A stretch of DNA of 64,000 nt from Megasphaera stantonii (GCF_003367905.1 NZ_CP029462.1:992001-1056000); one strand, 5' to 3'. Counted from the stretch's first letter, positions 20,354 to 29,522 are shown. Translations and numbers: made by a program. The notes: generated by a model not told the origin, from the sequence alone.

Positions 20354-21487
20354 TTATGCATCTGTCTTCGCTTCTCCGGCAATAGACCGCAGATCTTCGT
20401 CAGGCACTACGATGAAGCGCACCGGCAAGTTCGCCGCGCCTGGCGGCATAAACCGAAGGTTCACATCCGTTCCGGCCCTGAATGTATCGACATACTGCAT
20501 GCTGTACACGTCCTCCTTGCCAATGCTGAGGGCATGGGGAGGAAGCTCGACGATTTTCCGTACCTCGTCCTTTTTTCCCTGATTATACGTGACTTCCATT
20601 ACGCCGGCATATTCACCGCCCTGGGGATTAAAGTACAAATGCAGGTCTCCCTTCCCCTTCGTGCGCAGTCCGATACGATATTCAACGCCGTAATTTCCCA
20701 CGTTGACAGACAGGCGGTTGTCCATGACGTCCCGCCCCACTAAATACCGGTCGTCTTCGCCGCCGACCTTGATATAGGCCGGACCGTCTTTCGGGGCGTA
20801 GGAAAACAAGGCATCCCACTCCCGATCCTTGCCAGTAAACGTACCGCGCAGCTTAACGGAATCGCTGGGCAGGTATATCTGCTTCTGCACGAACGCAATG
20901 GGGTCTTCTTCCGACGGCACCATGATTGTCGACACATACATGGGCGACGGAAGCTCTACGTCGACAATGCCGGAAAAGAGCTGACCCCGCCAAATGACGA
21001 CGTGGTCCAGCCGTTCGCCCAGCAGCGCATACCCATGGGCCGGGACGCTCACCGTATGGATCGTCTCGTCGCCTTCATAATACATCATCGACAATGTCTT
21101 CCCGACGCTGTAAATAGACGAGCTGGGCCGGGCGTACTGGCATCCTTTGACGACGGCGTCGACAGGCTCGTCCGCCGGGTTATAGGCCATGACGACGACA
21201 TTGCACGTCTCCCAGCTCTGGTTCATGTGATAAAAATAGACCCGGCAATCGCCGCTTACCTTGTCGCCGTATAAAATCCCCGGCCGCTCCGGATATTCCG
21301 GGCTGTCGGAAAAAATCAGCGTCCCCGTGTCGACGGGGTCTTTCATTGCAATATGCTTCATGGGAAAACGCACGACTTTCCCCATCACCGCCGGATCGGC
21401 CGGGTCAACCGCGCCTGCAGAACCCCACAAGGCACCGGCCATCAGCAGTCCCGCCGCAACGGCTCGATATAGTTTCTTTACGTTCAT
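20354..21487 (-). CDS. Exported protein of unknown function, coupled to whiA
   Basis: I do not recognise this family. The 377-residue product has a signal peptide (KKLYRAVAAGLLMAGALWG, cut after SAGA) and no other membrane span, so it is periplasmic or surface-exposed. The mature protein is rich in beta-strand-like stretches, with polar and aromatic alternation and few cysteines. A segment around residues 110-150 has YARPSSSIYSVGKTLSMMYY. ATG 21487 begins right at the signal peptide; an ATG at 21499 overlaps the whiA stop as ATGA and is also possible. It is the last gene of a run that includes whiA, yvcK and rapZ, and its stop is followed by a shared terminator. Confidence 0.6.
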   Translation of the reverse strand: MNVKKLYRAVAAGLLMAGALWGSAGAVDPADPAVMGKVVRFPMKHIAMKDPVDTGTLIFSDSPEYPERPGILYGDKVSGDCRVYFYHMNQSWETCNVVVMAYNPADEPVDAVVKGCQYARPSSSIYSVGKTLSMMYYEGDETIHTVSVPAHGYALLGERLDHVVIWRGQLFSGIVDVELPSPMYVSTIMVPSEEDPIAFVQKQIYLPSDSVKLRGTFTGKDREWDALFSYAPKDGPAYIKVGGEDDRYLVGRDVMDNRLSVNVGNYGVEYRIGLRTKGKGDLHLYFNPQGGEYAGVMEVTYNQGKKDEVRKIVELPPHALSIGKEDVYSMQYVDTFRAGTDVNLRFMPPGAANLPVRFIVVPDEDLRSIAGEAKTDA

Positions 21488-21495
21488 CCTATCTC

Positions 21496-22413
21496 TCATT
21501 CCTCAATTTGCTTTGCCATATCGGAAATCTTTCGAAACCGATGGGCAAGGCCTGATTTCGTCAATCCCGACAACGTCGCCAGCTCACTCATGGACGCTTC
21601 GGGATGACTCATGCGCAGCTCCGCCGCTTCCTGCAGCTTAGGCGTCAGGCGCAGGTACAAGCCCGAAGCCTGAAGCTTTTCGATATCTCTGCGCTGGCGT
21701 ATGGCCGCATCGACGGTTTTCTGCAAATTTGCCGTTTCGCAGTTGACGACGCGGTTGACGTTGTTGCGCATTTCCTTGACGATACGGACGCTTTCAAACT
21801 TCATATAGGCCTGGTCAGCCCCAATGAGCTGCAAAAAGGCTGACACGCCGTTTCCCTCTTTTATATACACGAGATAATCGCCCTTGCGGTCCGTCATCTT
21901 GGCCGGCAGGTGAAACCGGCACATAATTTTAAGCAGCTTCTGGGCAAAGGATTCGTTTCCCGTCAAAAGCTCCAGATGGTAATCTCCCTTAGGCTGGTTG
22001 ACGGAGCCTCCGCCCATGAAAGCGCCCCGCAGAAAGGCCCGCTGACAGGCTGGATTTTTCAAATCAATAGCGGAAAATTCCTTGTCTTTCGGGAACAGCG
22101 ACAGCTGCTGCAGCGTTTTCGTGCTGGCAAAGGACGGCGGAACGCGCAGTATATAATAATTTTTCTTGCGCAGCCGAAGGCCCTGGCGCACGCGCACTTC
22201 CGGACGAACGGCAAAGGATTCCATCCACATCTTCAGGGCCTTGCGGGCTACGGCGTTGTTCGACGTGCTGAATTCGATGCCCACATGCCCGCGGGAGCCA
22301 AGCATCAGGGACCCGCCCATGCACAGCAGAGCCGCCAATTCGGCATAGCGGCAGGCGGCGTTTTCCGGCTTGCAGTGAGCAATCTCATTTTTAACCTGTT
22401 CAGCAAAGGACAT
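21496..22413 (-). CDS. whiA: DNA-binding protein WhiA
   Basis: A 305-residue WhiA, usual for the family: an N-terminal pair of LAGLIDADG-like lobes without nuclease activity (LRGAFMGGGSVNQPKGDYHLEL near the middle) and a C-terminal helix-turn-helix (MSELATLSGLTKSGLAHRFRK). NCETANLQKTVDAA is family-typical. In Firmicutes it influences division and chromosome segregation. The gene order rapZ-yvcK-whiA is conserved across Firmicutes and supports the call. Its stop overlaps a possible start of the next gene. Confidence 0.95.
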   Translation of the reverse strand: MSFAEQVKNEIAHCKPENAACRYAELAALLCMGGSLMLGSRGHVGIEFSTSNNAVARKALKMWMESFAVRPEVRVRQGLRLRKKNYYILRVPPSFASTKTLQQLSLFPKDKEFSAIDLKNPACQRAFLRGAFMGGGSVNQPKGDYHLELLTGNESFAQKLLKIMCRFHLPAKMTDRKGDYLVYIKEGNGVSAFLQLIGADQAYMKFESVRIVKEMRNNVNRVVNCETANLQKTVDAAIRQRRDIEKLQASGLYLRLTPKLQEAAELRMSHPEASMSELATLSGLTKSGLAHRFRKISDMAKQIEE

Positions 22414-22427
22414 AGGGTATGCCTCCT

Positions 22428-23786
22428 CTAGCGGCGTCTTAAATTGCGCTTCAACTCATACCGCTTCAAATAATAGTGGAGCAGCTCCGGCGACAGGTCG
22501 GTCCGCAAGGCGTTGATCAAATCGAAGAGAACATTCGCCAGTTTTTTCGGATCGTGGGTTCCGCCTTTTTCAGCGTTTACCAAATCGGCGGACAGCAACG
22601 TCGCGCCCAAGTCTCCGACGCGCCGCTTGTCTATGACGACGGGCTGGGAGCCTGCGTCGGCATACCGCTGCAGCACAGCCGTGTCAATATCGCCGCTGTT
22701 GGCGATGACGAAATCGACGATTTCCTGGCCGGCATGCTGGTTAATGGCCTTGACGTGATCCGACACGGTGTAGCCGTCCGTTTCCCCGGGCTGGGTCATG
22801 ACGTTGCAGATATAAATCTTCTTGGCTTTGCTGGCCCGTACGGACGCCGCTATATCGGGCACGCACAGATTCGGCATAATGCTGGTATACAGGCTTCCCG
22901 GCCCCAGCACGATGACGTCGGCTTCCTGAATCGCCTCGATGGCAGACTGAATCGCCTTAGGCTGTTCAGGCGTCGTAAACACCCGTTTGATTTTGCCGTG
23001 GGCGTGGGGAATCTGCGATTCGCCGCAAATGACCCGGCCGTCGGTCATCTCCGCGTTCAGCTGTATTTTTTCCGCCGACGCAGGAATGACCTTGCCGCGG
23101 ACCTTCAAAACCTTGCTCGTCGCATCCATAGCCTCCTCTACGTCGCCGAGAACTTCGATCAAGGCGGCGATAAATAAATTACCGAAGCTGTGACCCGTCA
23201 AATTGCCGGAGCCGCCGAAGCGATGGGCAAAGAGCTTTTCCATCAGCCCTTCCTTATCGGCCAGGGCGACCAGGCAGTTCCGCAAATCGCCGGGAGCGAT
23301 GATATCCAAATCCTGCCGTATGCGGCCCGTAGAGCCGCCGTCGTCGGCTACAGTAACGACGGCCGTCAGATTATACGTCTTGGTCTTCAGCCCTCGCAGC
23401 ATGACCGACAGCCCCGTGCCGCCGCCGATGACGACGACCTTCGGCCCCTTGGCCAGCTGCAGATTAGCCAAGATTAAATCGCTGATGTTTTCCGACTCAT
23501 TGGGCATGACGACGCCCAGCATCGTCCGGATGAGCCGGCGCGTCGCCCATCCCATGAGGAAAAGGCCCGACACGATGACGAGGATGCCGATCGTCGCCAG
23601 CACCGTATAGTTGTAATGGCCGGTCATTTCGTACAGCAGGCGGAACATCCACTCTTCAACCTGCCCCAGCCATTGGTAGTTAAAGGTCAGGACCAGGCCG
23701 AAGCTGGTCGCCATCATTCCCAAGCCGAAAAGAAACAGCCATCGCTTGATATGCAGTCCCGGATGCAGCCATTTAAAAAAGCGCAT
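22428..23786 (-). CDS. yvcK: YvcK/CofD-like gluconeogenesis factor with membrane anchor
   Basis: A 452-residue protein. The first 110 residues contain two hydrophobic spans (around 15-33 and 60-82), then the CofD-like Rossmann domain starts at VVIGGGTGLSVMLRGLK and continues with TVADDGGSTGRIRQDL, DLRNCLVAL and GPGSLYTSIMPNL. YvcK binds UDP-sugars and supports growth on gluconeogenic carbon and cell-shape control in Bacillus. The extra membrane anchor is seen in several Clostridia and Negativicutes. It lies between rapZ and whiA. Confidence 0.93.
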   Translation of the reverse strand: MRFFKWLHPGLHIKRWLFLFGLGMMATSFGLVLTFNYQWLGQVEEWMFRLLYEMTGHYNYTVLATIGILVIVSGLFLMGWATRRLIRTMLGVVMPNESENISDLILANLQLAKGPKVVVIGGGTGLSVMLRGLKTKTYNLTAVVTVADDGGSTGRIRQDLDIIAPGDLRNCLVALADKEGLMEKLFAHRFGGSGNLTGHSFGNLFIAALIEVLGDVEEAMDATSKVLKVRGKVIPASAEKIQLNAEMTDGRVICGESQIPHAHGKIKRVFTTPEQPKAIQSAIEAIQEADVIVLGPGSLYTSIMPNLCVPDIAASVRASKAKKIYICNVMTQPGETDGYTVSDHVKAINQHAGQEIVDFVIANSGDIDTAVLQRYADAGSQPVVIDKRRVGDLGATLLSADLVNAEKGGTHDPKKLANVLFDLINALRTDLSPELLHYYLKRYELKRNLRRR

Positions 23787-23801
23787 ACTCCGACACCTCC
23801 A

Positions 23802-24704
23802 TTACATTCCTTCGTAGCCCGGCGCGTCTTCTTCTACGTCGTTTTTATACAGATCCCGATGCTCGATGGATACGTCTACGCCCGTTTCTTTCAAGTGCTT
23901 GTACAAGGCCTCGGCCATGCAGACGCTGCGGTGCATGCCGCCGGTGCAGCCGACGGCGATGACCAGCTGGCTCTTTCCCTCCCGTTCGTAGTTGGGCAGC
24001 AGGAAATCGATCATGTCAAACCATTTTTCCTTGAAGGTCGCCGATATGGGAAAGCTTTCTACGTACTCGCGAACGGCAGGAACGCGGCCTGATTTATTCC
24101 GATATTCTTCGATGTAAAAGGGATTAGGCAAAAAACGGACGTCTTCGACAATGTCGGCATCGATGGGCATGCCGTGCTTAAATCCGAAGGATACGACCGT
24201 AACGTTCATGCCCTTCCGTCCCTCGCTGATGGCGTATTTCTTCACCAGCAGTTCTTTAAGCTGCTTCGGCTTCAAATTCGTCGTATCGATGATGAAATCA
24301 GCGTGCTTCCGCAGCGATTCCAGACGCTTCCGTTCTTCTGCAATCCCCTGGCTCAGCCGGCTGTGCGGCGCCAGCGGGTGCAGGCGGCGCGTTTCCTTGT
24401 AGCGGCGTACGAGGGTCTGGTCCGATGCTTCGATAAATACGATTTCATACGAAACGCCCTGAGCTTTCAATTCTTTCAGCGACTGGCTCATGGCGTCGAA
24501 AAACTCTCCGCCCCGTATATCGGCGATGAGGGCCACGTGACGGACTCGTTCGCCGCCCTTCATGCATAGTTCGGCAAACTTGGGAATGAGGACGGGAGGA
24601 ATATTATCAATGCAGAAATAGCCCATATCTTCCAATGCCTGTACGGCCTGGCTTTTTCCGGCGCCAGACATGCCGGTTACGATGATCAGATGGAATTGGT
24701 CCAT
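23802..24704 (-). CDS. rapZ: RNase adapter / nucleotide-binding protein RapZ
   Basis: A 300-residue RapZ (YvcJ). The Walker A motif GMSGAGKS is near residues 10-17, and FIEASDQTLVRRYKETRRLHPL is highly typical. The C-terminal domain has VAVGCTGGMHRS-like sequence (AVGCTGGMHRSVCMAEAL), the phosphofructokinase-like pocket. In enterobacteria it controls GlmS RNA decay; in Firmicutes its role is less clear but it is found with yvcK and whiA as here. Start with a GGAGG about 7 bases upstream. Confidence 0.95.
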   Translation of the reverse strand: MDQFHLIIVTGMSGAGKSQAVQALEDMGYFCIDNIPPVLIPKFAELCMKGGERVRHVALIADIRGGEFFDAMSQSLKELKAQGVSYEIVFIEASDQTLVRRYKETRRLHPLAPHSRLSQGIAEERKRLESLRKHADFIIDTTNLKPKQLKELLVKKYAISEGRKGMNVTVVSFGFKHGMPIDADIVEDVRFLPNPFYIEEYRNKSGRVPAVREYVESFPISATFKEKWFDMIDFLLPNYEREGKSQLVIAVGCTGGMHRSVCMAEALYKHLKETGVDVSIEHRDLYKNDVEEDAPGYEGM

Positions 24705-24718
24705 AAGAGCCTCCTTGT

Positions 24719-25531
24719 CTATAAAACGAACTTCTCAATCACCTTGGCGACGCCGTCATCGTCGTTGCCGGCCGCGACGTAGTCCACGACGTCCTTTACG
24801 GCCGGCGAGGCGTTGTCCATGGCGACGGCAAAGCCCGCCTCTTTCAGCATATCGACGTCGTTCGGCGAATCGCCGACGGCCATAATCTGTTCGACAGGCA
24901 CCTGGAACAGCTCGCCCAGGCGATGCAGGCCGATGCCCTTATTCACGCCCTTCGGCATGATTTCCAAAAACGTCGGGTCGGAAAACAAGATAGTAAACCG
25001 CCCCGGCATGGCCTCTTCGATGATATCCCTGCGCCGTACCAGCTCATCGTGCTCGCCGCGGCTCAGCAGCTTATTGGGCGCTCCCTGGGGCGTATAAAAA
25101 TCGTCGCCGCAGACGACGGCCCGGCAATGGGTAATGCGTTCGTAGTCCTGAATCCATTCGTCGTATTCGGCCACACGCAGCACGTCGTCGATGTAGGTCT
25201 GCATCTGCCAGCCCATTCGTTTCGTCAGGGCCAGCAATTCCGCCGCGTCCTGCACGTCAATGGCCTGTTCAAACAGCTTCCGTTTCGATTCGACCGTCTG
25301 GATCAGCCCGCCGGCATAGAGCATCATTGGAATATCTCCCAAGCCCAGCAGCTTGCCGTAGGGACTGGCCGTCGCATACATGCGGCCCGTGGCGATGGCT
25401 ACGACGACGCCGCGCGAGCAGGCTTCCTGAATCGCGCTGAGAGTCCGCGGCGATACGGCAGAGTCGCTGCGCAGCAGCGTGCCGTCCAAATCGAGGGCGA
25501 TCATCCGTATTTCTGATTTCGGTGTATTCAT
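24719..25531 (-). CDS. Cof-type HAD-IIB sugar-phosphate phosphatase
   Basis: A 270-residue HAD hydrolase of the Cof/YidA group. Motif I is IALDLDGTLLRSD, motif II AIATGRM, and motif IV GDSPNDVDMLKEAG; a large C2B cap lies between. KGIGLHRLGE before the last motif is typical. Members dephosphorylate sugar phosphates or FMN/PLP-like compounds; substrate unknown. ATG 25531 has GGAGG seven bases ahead and overlaps the stop of the upstream gene as ATGA, so translation is coupled. An in-frame ATG at 25552 is less likely. Confidence 0.9.
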   Translation of the reverse strand: MNTPKSEIRMIALDLDGTLLRSDSAVSPRTLSAIQEACSRGVVVAIATGRMYATASPYGKLLGLGDIPMMLYAGGLIQTVESKRKLFEQAIDVQDAAELLALTKRMGWQMQTYIDDVLRVAEYDEWIQDYERITHCRAVVCGDDFYTPQGAPNKLLSRGEHDELVRRRDIIEEAMPGRFTILFSDPTFLEIMPKGVNKGIGLHRLGELFQVPVEQIMAVGDSPNDVDMLKEAGFAVAMDNASPAVKDVVDYVAAGNDDDGVAKVIEKFVL

Positions 25532-25920
25532 TGTACGTCCTCCTTCTTCCATTCAAAGGGCTGTCCGCCCGTCGACGGCGCCAGCTGGGACGGATATACG
25601 CCGGCCAGAGCCAAATCATCGGCAAAGGCCTCGGCCAGCCGGTCTATTTTCTTCTGCTGTTCTTCCGTCGCCTGATTCCGGTTTCGCAGGGCCGCTTCTA
25701 CCATGGGCACCATTTCAAACCGGGTCAGGGGATAGGACGGCGAAAATTTCGACAGGTCGGCGTCGGTCAGGCCGTCCTTCGTCAAATCATATACGTACTG
25801 ATATTCCCAGGAGTTCTGCTCCATCGCGTCAAAGGGGTTGGGCGCGTAGGGATTATAGGCTCCCGCGCCGCCGGTCAGCAGCACGGCCGCGGCTATGAGC
25901 AGCAAGGCAATTCGCTTCAT
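25528..25920 (-). CDS. Small exported protein with SLH-like segment
   Basis: A 130-residue product with a signal peptide (MKRIALLLIAAAVLLTGGAGA). The mature part contains a single S-layer-homology-like block, YQYVYDLTKDGL followed by a stretch with PSYPLTRFEMVPMVEAAL, where the TR(F)E motif is the SLH hallmark. The rest is charged and helical. In Negativicutes SLH domains of outer-membrane proteins bind polyaminated peptidoglycan, so a wall-binding periplasmic role is plausible but inferred. ATG 25920 has GGAGG eight bases upstream. The gene sits in the divIVA-sepF run and overlaps the HAD gene by four bases. Confidence 0.75.
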   Translation of the reverse strand: MKRIALLLIAAAVLLTGGAGAYNPYAPNPFDAMEQNSWEYQYVYDLTKDGLTDADLSKFSPSYPLTRFEMVPMVEAALRNRNQATEEQQKKIDRLAEAFADDLALAGVYPSQLAPSTGGQPFEWKKEDVQ

Positions 25921-26004
25921 TCTTCCATACCTCCATAAAATAAATATACTCCCTGCCGGGTCTAACTGTGTCGTCATACCTGAAAGAGAGCATATTCGTT
26001 CCTA

Positions 26005-26523
26005 TTATTCTTCTGCTTTTGCGTCTTCCGCAGGCGGTTCTTCCACCGGCTTAACCGCTGCGTCGTCATCTTTTTTGCTGTCTAAGGCCATATCGTCCAG
26101 CAGCCGCAGCTGGCTGGTCAAAATAGCCCGGCACTTTTCACGGAACGCCCGGGTCTGGGCGACAACCTTGTCTAATTCCTGCTGCGAAGACTGCAGGCTC
26201 ATCGTCGTTTCGTTCAGCATCTGCTTTTTCTTATTCGACGCTTCCTGCAGGATGAGTTCTGCTTCCTTGCGGGCCGTAACTTTGACGTTTTCCGCCGTCT
26301 GCTGGGCGAGCATCAGGGTGCTGTTCATCGTCGATTCCATCTTTTCATACTGCGTCAGCTTGTCCTGCAGCTTGTCACACCGTTCTTTCAGCTCGCAATA
26401 TTCGCGATAGACCTTTTCATAGTCGGCGGCAATACTATCCATAAACGCATCTACGTCTTCTTCGCTGTATCCGCGGAATCCCCGTTTAAATTCTTTATTA
26501 TGAATATCCATTGGTGTCAGCAT
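26005..26523 (-). CDS. divIVA: DivIVA-domain cell-division protein
   Basis: A 172-residue DivIVA-family protein. The N-terminus LTPMDIHNKEFKRGFRGY and DVDAFMDSIAADYE is the lipid-binding domain that targets negatively curved membrane at poles and septa. Residues 40-150 are a long coiled coil rich in Glu, Lys and Leu, and the tail is acidic (PAEDAKAEE). ATG 26523 is chosen with AGGAGG at 9 bases; a longer frame adds an unconserved prefix. It neighbours ylmH and sepF in the usual Firmicute order. Confidence 0.93.
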   Translation of the reverse strand: MLTPMDIHNKEFKRGFRGYSEEDVDAFMDSIAADYEKVYREYCELKERCDKLQDKLTQYEKMESTMNSTLMLAQQTAENVKVTARKEAELILQEASNKKKQMLNETTMSLQSSQQELDKVVAQTRAFREKCRAILTSQLRLLDDMALDSKKDDDAAVKPVEEPPAEDAKAEE

Positions 26524-26568
26524 GACAAAATTCCTCCTTGAATCAGATCTACTACAACCCAATACGCC

Positions 26569-27354
26569 TTACATATACCGCTTCAGCAGCACGCCGATGC
26601 GCCCCTTGCGGGACGTCCCCGTAATCTGCGCCAGTTCCATCCGGCCCTTGCCGCGCAGGGAGATGACGTCGCCTTCCTGCACGTCCTGAGAAGGGCCCTT
26701 CGCCGGCTGCCAATTTACCTGCACGCGGTCGCCCTTAATCGCTTCGGCCGCCTTCGTACGGGAAATGCCGAATCCCGACGACGCGACGGCATCCAGCCGC
26801 AGAGACGCGACGGTCGTCTTGATTTCCTTTACCTTTTCCTGCCGCGGCGCAATATCGCTCAGCGGCATTTCTTCGACCGTTACGGACACCATGGCCACCT
26901 TGGTGAAGTTCTGCTTCAAATACTGCAGCAGCGCCGTATCGGCCAGAATGACCGCGCCGTCGTCCTGCATGATGATGTCGCCGAAGCGTTCGCGGCCAAT
27001 GCCCAGTCCCATGAGAGAGCCCAGCACGTCGCGATGGCTGAGAAGGCGGTAGCGGGAATCCCATTTGACGCGGCAGGCCGTCAGGTTAAAATCCACCGGG
27101 CCGTCGTAATCGGCGCTGACAAAGGCCAGCTTTACCCGTTCCGCCCCCTGATAGCCGCCGAAGGTACGCAGTACCAGCGCCGGCGCGTGGGCTTGAATCG
27201 TTTCGCCGATCTGCACCGCGCCGGGCGAAACGAATTCGCTGACGGCATAGGGACGGCCCTTGGCGGCGCTGTCGGCCAAATCGATCAGCCGTGCCGCCAG
27301 CTCCCCATTGTCCGTGCCTTGGTAATACCGAATAATTCTATCTCTGTTTTTCAC
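26569..27354 (-). CDS. ylmH: YlmH-family S4-domain RNA-binding protein
   Basis: A 261-residue protein. The N-terminal two thirds match YlmH (FGGYQGAERVKLAFV, LSHRDVLGSLMGLGIGRERFGDI), and the last 70 residues are an S4 RNA-binding domain (LRLDAVASSGFGISRTKAAEAI with GDVISLRGKGR). YlmH family members bind ribosome-associated RNA and in Bacillus act in a ribosome rescue path. It lies between sepF and divIVA as in most Firmicutes. Confidence 0.93.
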   Translation of the reverse strand: MKNRDRIIRYYQGTDNGELAARLIDLADSAAKGRPYAVSEFVSPGAVQIGETIQAHAPALVLRTFGGYQGAERVKLAFVSADYDGPVDFNLTACRVKWDSRYRLLSHRDVLGSLMGLGIGRERFGDIIMQDDGAVILADTALLQYLKQNFTKVAMVSVTVEEMPLSDIAPRQEKVKEIKTTVASLRLDAVASSGFGISRTKAAEAIKGDRVQVNWQPAKGPSQDVQEGDVISLRGKGRMELAQITGTSRKGRIGVLLKRYM

Positions 27355-27373
27355 AAAAATCCCTCGTTATGTC

Positions 27374-27859
27374 TTACTTCTGCGGCGTGTCGTCGCCGTT
27401 ATTCCAGGCCAGCTGCGCCGCATTGAAATCGCCGTAGTCGTGCTTGCTTCTGTCGACGGTCACGTTGCTCGGAACGCACAGGAAAATATCCTTGCCGACC
27501 TTCTGGATGTTGCCGTCGAGAGCATACGTCGCGCCGCTGATGAAGTCTACGACGCGCTTCGATACGTCGGGAGCCGTCGATTCGAAGTTGATGACCACGG
27601 GCTTGCGTTCCCGCAGGAAATCGGCGATGCTCTGCGAATCGTCAAAGGTTTCCGGTTCGACGATCATCATTTTCAGGGGCTGCGCCGGCTGTGCGCCGTA
27701 TCCTAAGGCAGGACGATGGGGCGCAGCGACAGAGCGGCGGTTCTGCCGTTCTTCCACAACGTCTTCTTCGTCTTCGAATTCATCCGTTTCGAAATCGTCT
27801 TCGTCGTTTACTCCGCTAATAGAATTCGTAACCTTATTCCAAACATCTTTCAATCCCAT
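27374..27859 (-). CDS. sepF: Cell division protein SepF
   Basis: A 161-residue SepF. The first 12 residues (MGLKDVWNKVTN) form the membrane amphipathic helix, residues 20-60 are an acidic linker, and the C-terminal domain begins at MMIVEPETFDDSQSIADF, followed by KPVVINFE and a hydrophobic strand set ending FLCVPSNV. SepF links FtsZ to the membrane. It lies in the yggS-sepF-ylmH-divIVA order. Confidence 0.95.
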   Translation of the reverse strand: MGLKDVWNKVTNSISGVNDEDDFETDEFEDEEDVVEERQNRRSVAAPHRPALGYGAQPAQPLKMMIVEPETFDDSQSIADFLRERKPVVINFESTAPDVSKRVVDFISGATYALDGNIQKVGKDIFLCVPSNVTVDRSKHDYGDFNAAQLAWNNGDDTPQK

Positions 27860-27871
27860 GTCATATCCTCC

Positions 27872-28555
27872 TTAGTAATTACGCGCGCCGAAGATAGCCG
27901 TGCCTACGCGGACTACGTTCGCGCCTTCTTCAATTGCTATTTCAAAATCATGGGTCATGCCCATAGACAGATACTGAACCTGGCCTTCAGGGAATTTGAG
28001 CTTCATGTCGTCGTACAGCGCGCGAGCAATGCGGAAGATGGGACGAACGTCCTCTACCTGCTCAAAATTCGGCGCGATGCACATCAGCCCCCGCACGCGG
28101 ACGTTAGGGAGCTCGCCGGCCAATCGGCACAGGGCGGGAAACTCTTCCACTTCCATGCCGAACTTCGTTTCTTCCCGGGCCACGTTGACCTGCAGCAAAA
28201 TATCCTGAACCTTGCCGATCTTTCCGGCTTCCTTGTCGACGGCCCGCAGCAAATGCTCCGAGTCGACGGAATGAATCAAATCAAAGTGTTCGACGGCGTG
28301 CTTGGCCTTATTGGTCTGCAAGTGACCGATCAGATGCCACGTCAATCCATTATCGGGAAATTCCTTCTGTTTCTGCAGAGCTTCCTGCACACGGTTTTCA
28401 CCTACGTCGGTAATACCGGCTGCGGCCGCTTCTTTCATGAATTCGACCGGGTGGTTCTTCGTCACGGCAACCAGCGTAATCGCATCGGTTCTCCCGACGC
28501 GGGCGGCTGCTGCGGAAATCCGCTGCCGTACGGCCTCAATATTATCCTTAATCAA
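27872..28555 (-). CDS. yggS: PLP homeostasis protein YggS family
   Basis: A 227-residue YggS/PLPBP protein that binds pyridoxal phosphate; the family has no known enzyme activity and regulates PLP pools. The PLP lysine is in VAVTKNHP, and [19 protein letters not shown] and [22 protein letters not shown] are diagnostic. I chose a TTG start at 28555 because GGAGGG lies eight bases before it and the protein then begins in the family-typical place; in-frame ATG codons at 28579 and 28597 lack a good ribosome site. It heads the sepF-divIVA run. Confidence 0.92.
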   Translation of the reverse strand: MIKDNIEAVRQRISAAAARVGRTDAITLVAVTKNHPVEFMKEAAAAGITDVGENRVQEALQKQKEFPDNGLTWHLIGHLQTNKAKHAVEHFDLIHSVDSEHLLRAVDKEAGKIGKVQDILLQVNVAREETKFGMEVEEFPALCRLAGELPNVRVRGLMCIAPNFEQVEDVRPIFRIARALYDDMKLKFPEGQVQYLSMGMTHDFEIAIEEGANVVRVGTAIFGARNY

Positions 28556-28718
28556 GCGTAATCCCTCCGTAGCGCCCATAGTTTCAGTAGGGTACATGAC
28601 TTACTTCATAAAACATTACACTGTTTCTATTATATATATTTAACGCTGCAAATGCTAGTAATTTTTATAAAAAATTCTCACTCCGTCCATTCGTCTTCGT
28701 CAGCCGTCCCCGCTTCCC

Positions 28719-29522
28719 TTACAGAACGGCGAAGGCCGCCATGCGGCCCGTACGGCCGAAGTCCCGCCGGTAGGAAAAAAATCGTTCTTCCTCTTCGTAT
28801 ACGCACGAAGAAGAAATATCTATATGGCCCAGTAAAAGTCCCGCATCTGTCAGCAGCTGCCGCGCGGTCTGCTTCAAATCGATCGTCCGCCGGGCTCCGC
28901 GGCCGATGCAGCAGGCATAGGCAGGCCCCATGCGTTCTACGGCCTGGGCGAAGCCTTCGCTGATTTCGACATGGTCCGCGCCGGCGCAGGGGCCGACGTA
29001 GGCGTACAGGTCGGCGGAAATAGAACCGTATACCAGTTCCATGGCCAGGACCATTTTCGCAGGCAGCCTCGTCGTCGTTTCCCGCAGGCCGGCCCGTCCG
29101 ACAGCGCAGGCATGATGGGCCGGATCGAACAGGATGACAGGAGCGCTGTCTGCAGTAAAAACGGCCAGGGGCAGGCCGGCGCAGTTTGTCATCAAGGCGT
29201 CTGTATGAGCCAGCTCCGTATGGACGCTGCCGGCGCCGCAGCCGGCTTCGGCAGGGCCGACAGCGACGATGTGGCCTTCGCCGGTCTGGCGGCACGTCGT
29301 CAGCTTCGTCAAATCCATGCCGACGGCCTGACACAAGCGACGGCGGTTTTCCAGCACATGCAGCGCAGCGTCCCCAGTCTGAAACGACAGGTTCAGCGAT
29401 TCATAGGCCCCCTGGCTCACGCCGCCGCAGCGGCCCGTCGCGCCGTGACGCAGGCCGGCCTGCCGCAGCAGGCGACTCTGTTCCCAGCCGAGGCCATCGC
29501 GGCTAATCCATTCCGTCGCCAT
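28719..29522 (-). CDS. pgeF: PgeF/YfiH-family protein lacking the usual active-site residues
   Basis: A 267-residue protein of the former laccase-domain family, which includes purine nucleoside phosphorylase/adenosine deaminase-type enzymes and peptidoglycan editing factor. The fold markers GGVSQGAYESLNLSF, TADS, ISSSCVYEEEERFFSYRRD and GRMAAF are clear. However, the first His (usual QVHG) reads RQTGEGH, the catalytic Cys (TADC) is Ser in TADSAPVI, and the second His (HAGWRG) is Arg in GRAGLRE. Loss of all three suggests an inactive or altered protein. It overlaps the radical SAM gene by 20 bases. Confidence 0.82.
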   Translation of the reverse strand: MATEWISRDGLGWEQSRLLRQAGLRHGATGRCGGVSQGAYESLNLSFQTGDAALHVLENRRRLCQAVGMDLTKLTTCRQTGEGHIVAVGPAEAGCGAGSVHTELAHTDALMTNCAGLPLAVFTADSAPVILFDPAHHACAVGRAGLRETTTRLPAKMVLAMELVYGSISADLYAYVGPCAGADHVEISEGFAQAVERMGPAYACCIGRGARRTIDLKQTARQLLTDAGLLLGHIDISSSCVYEEEERFFSYRRDFGRTGRMAAFAVL

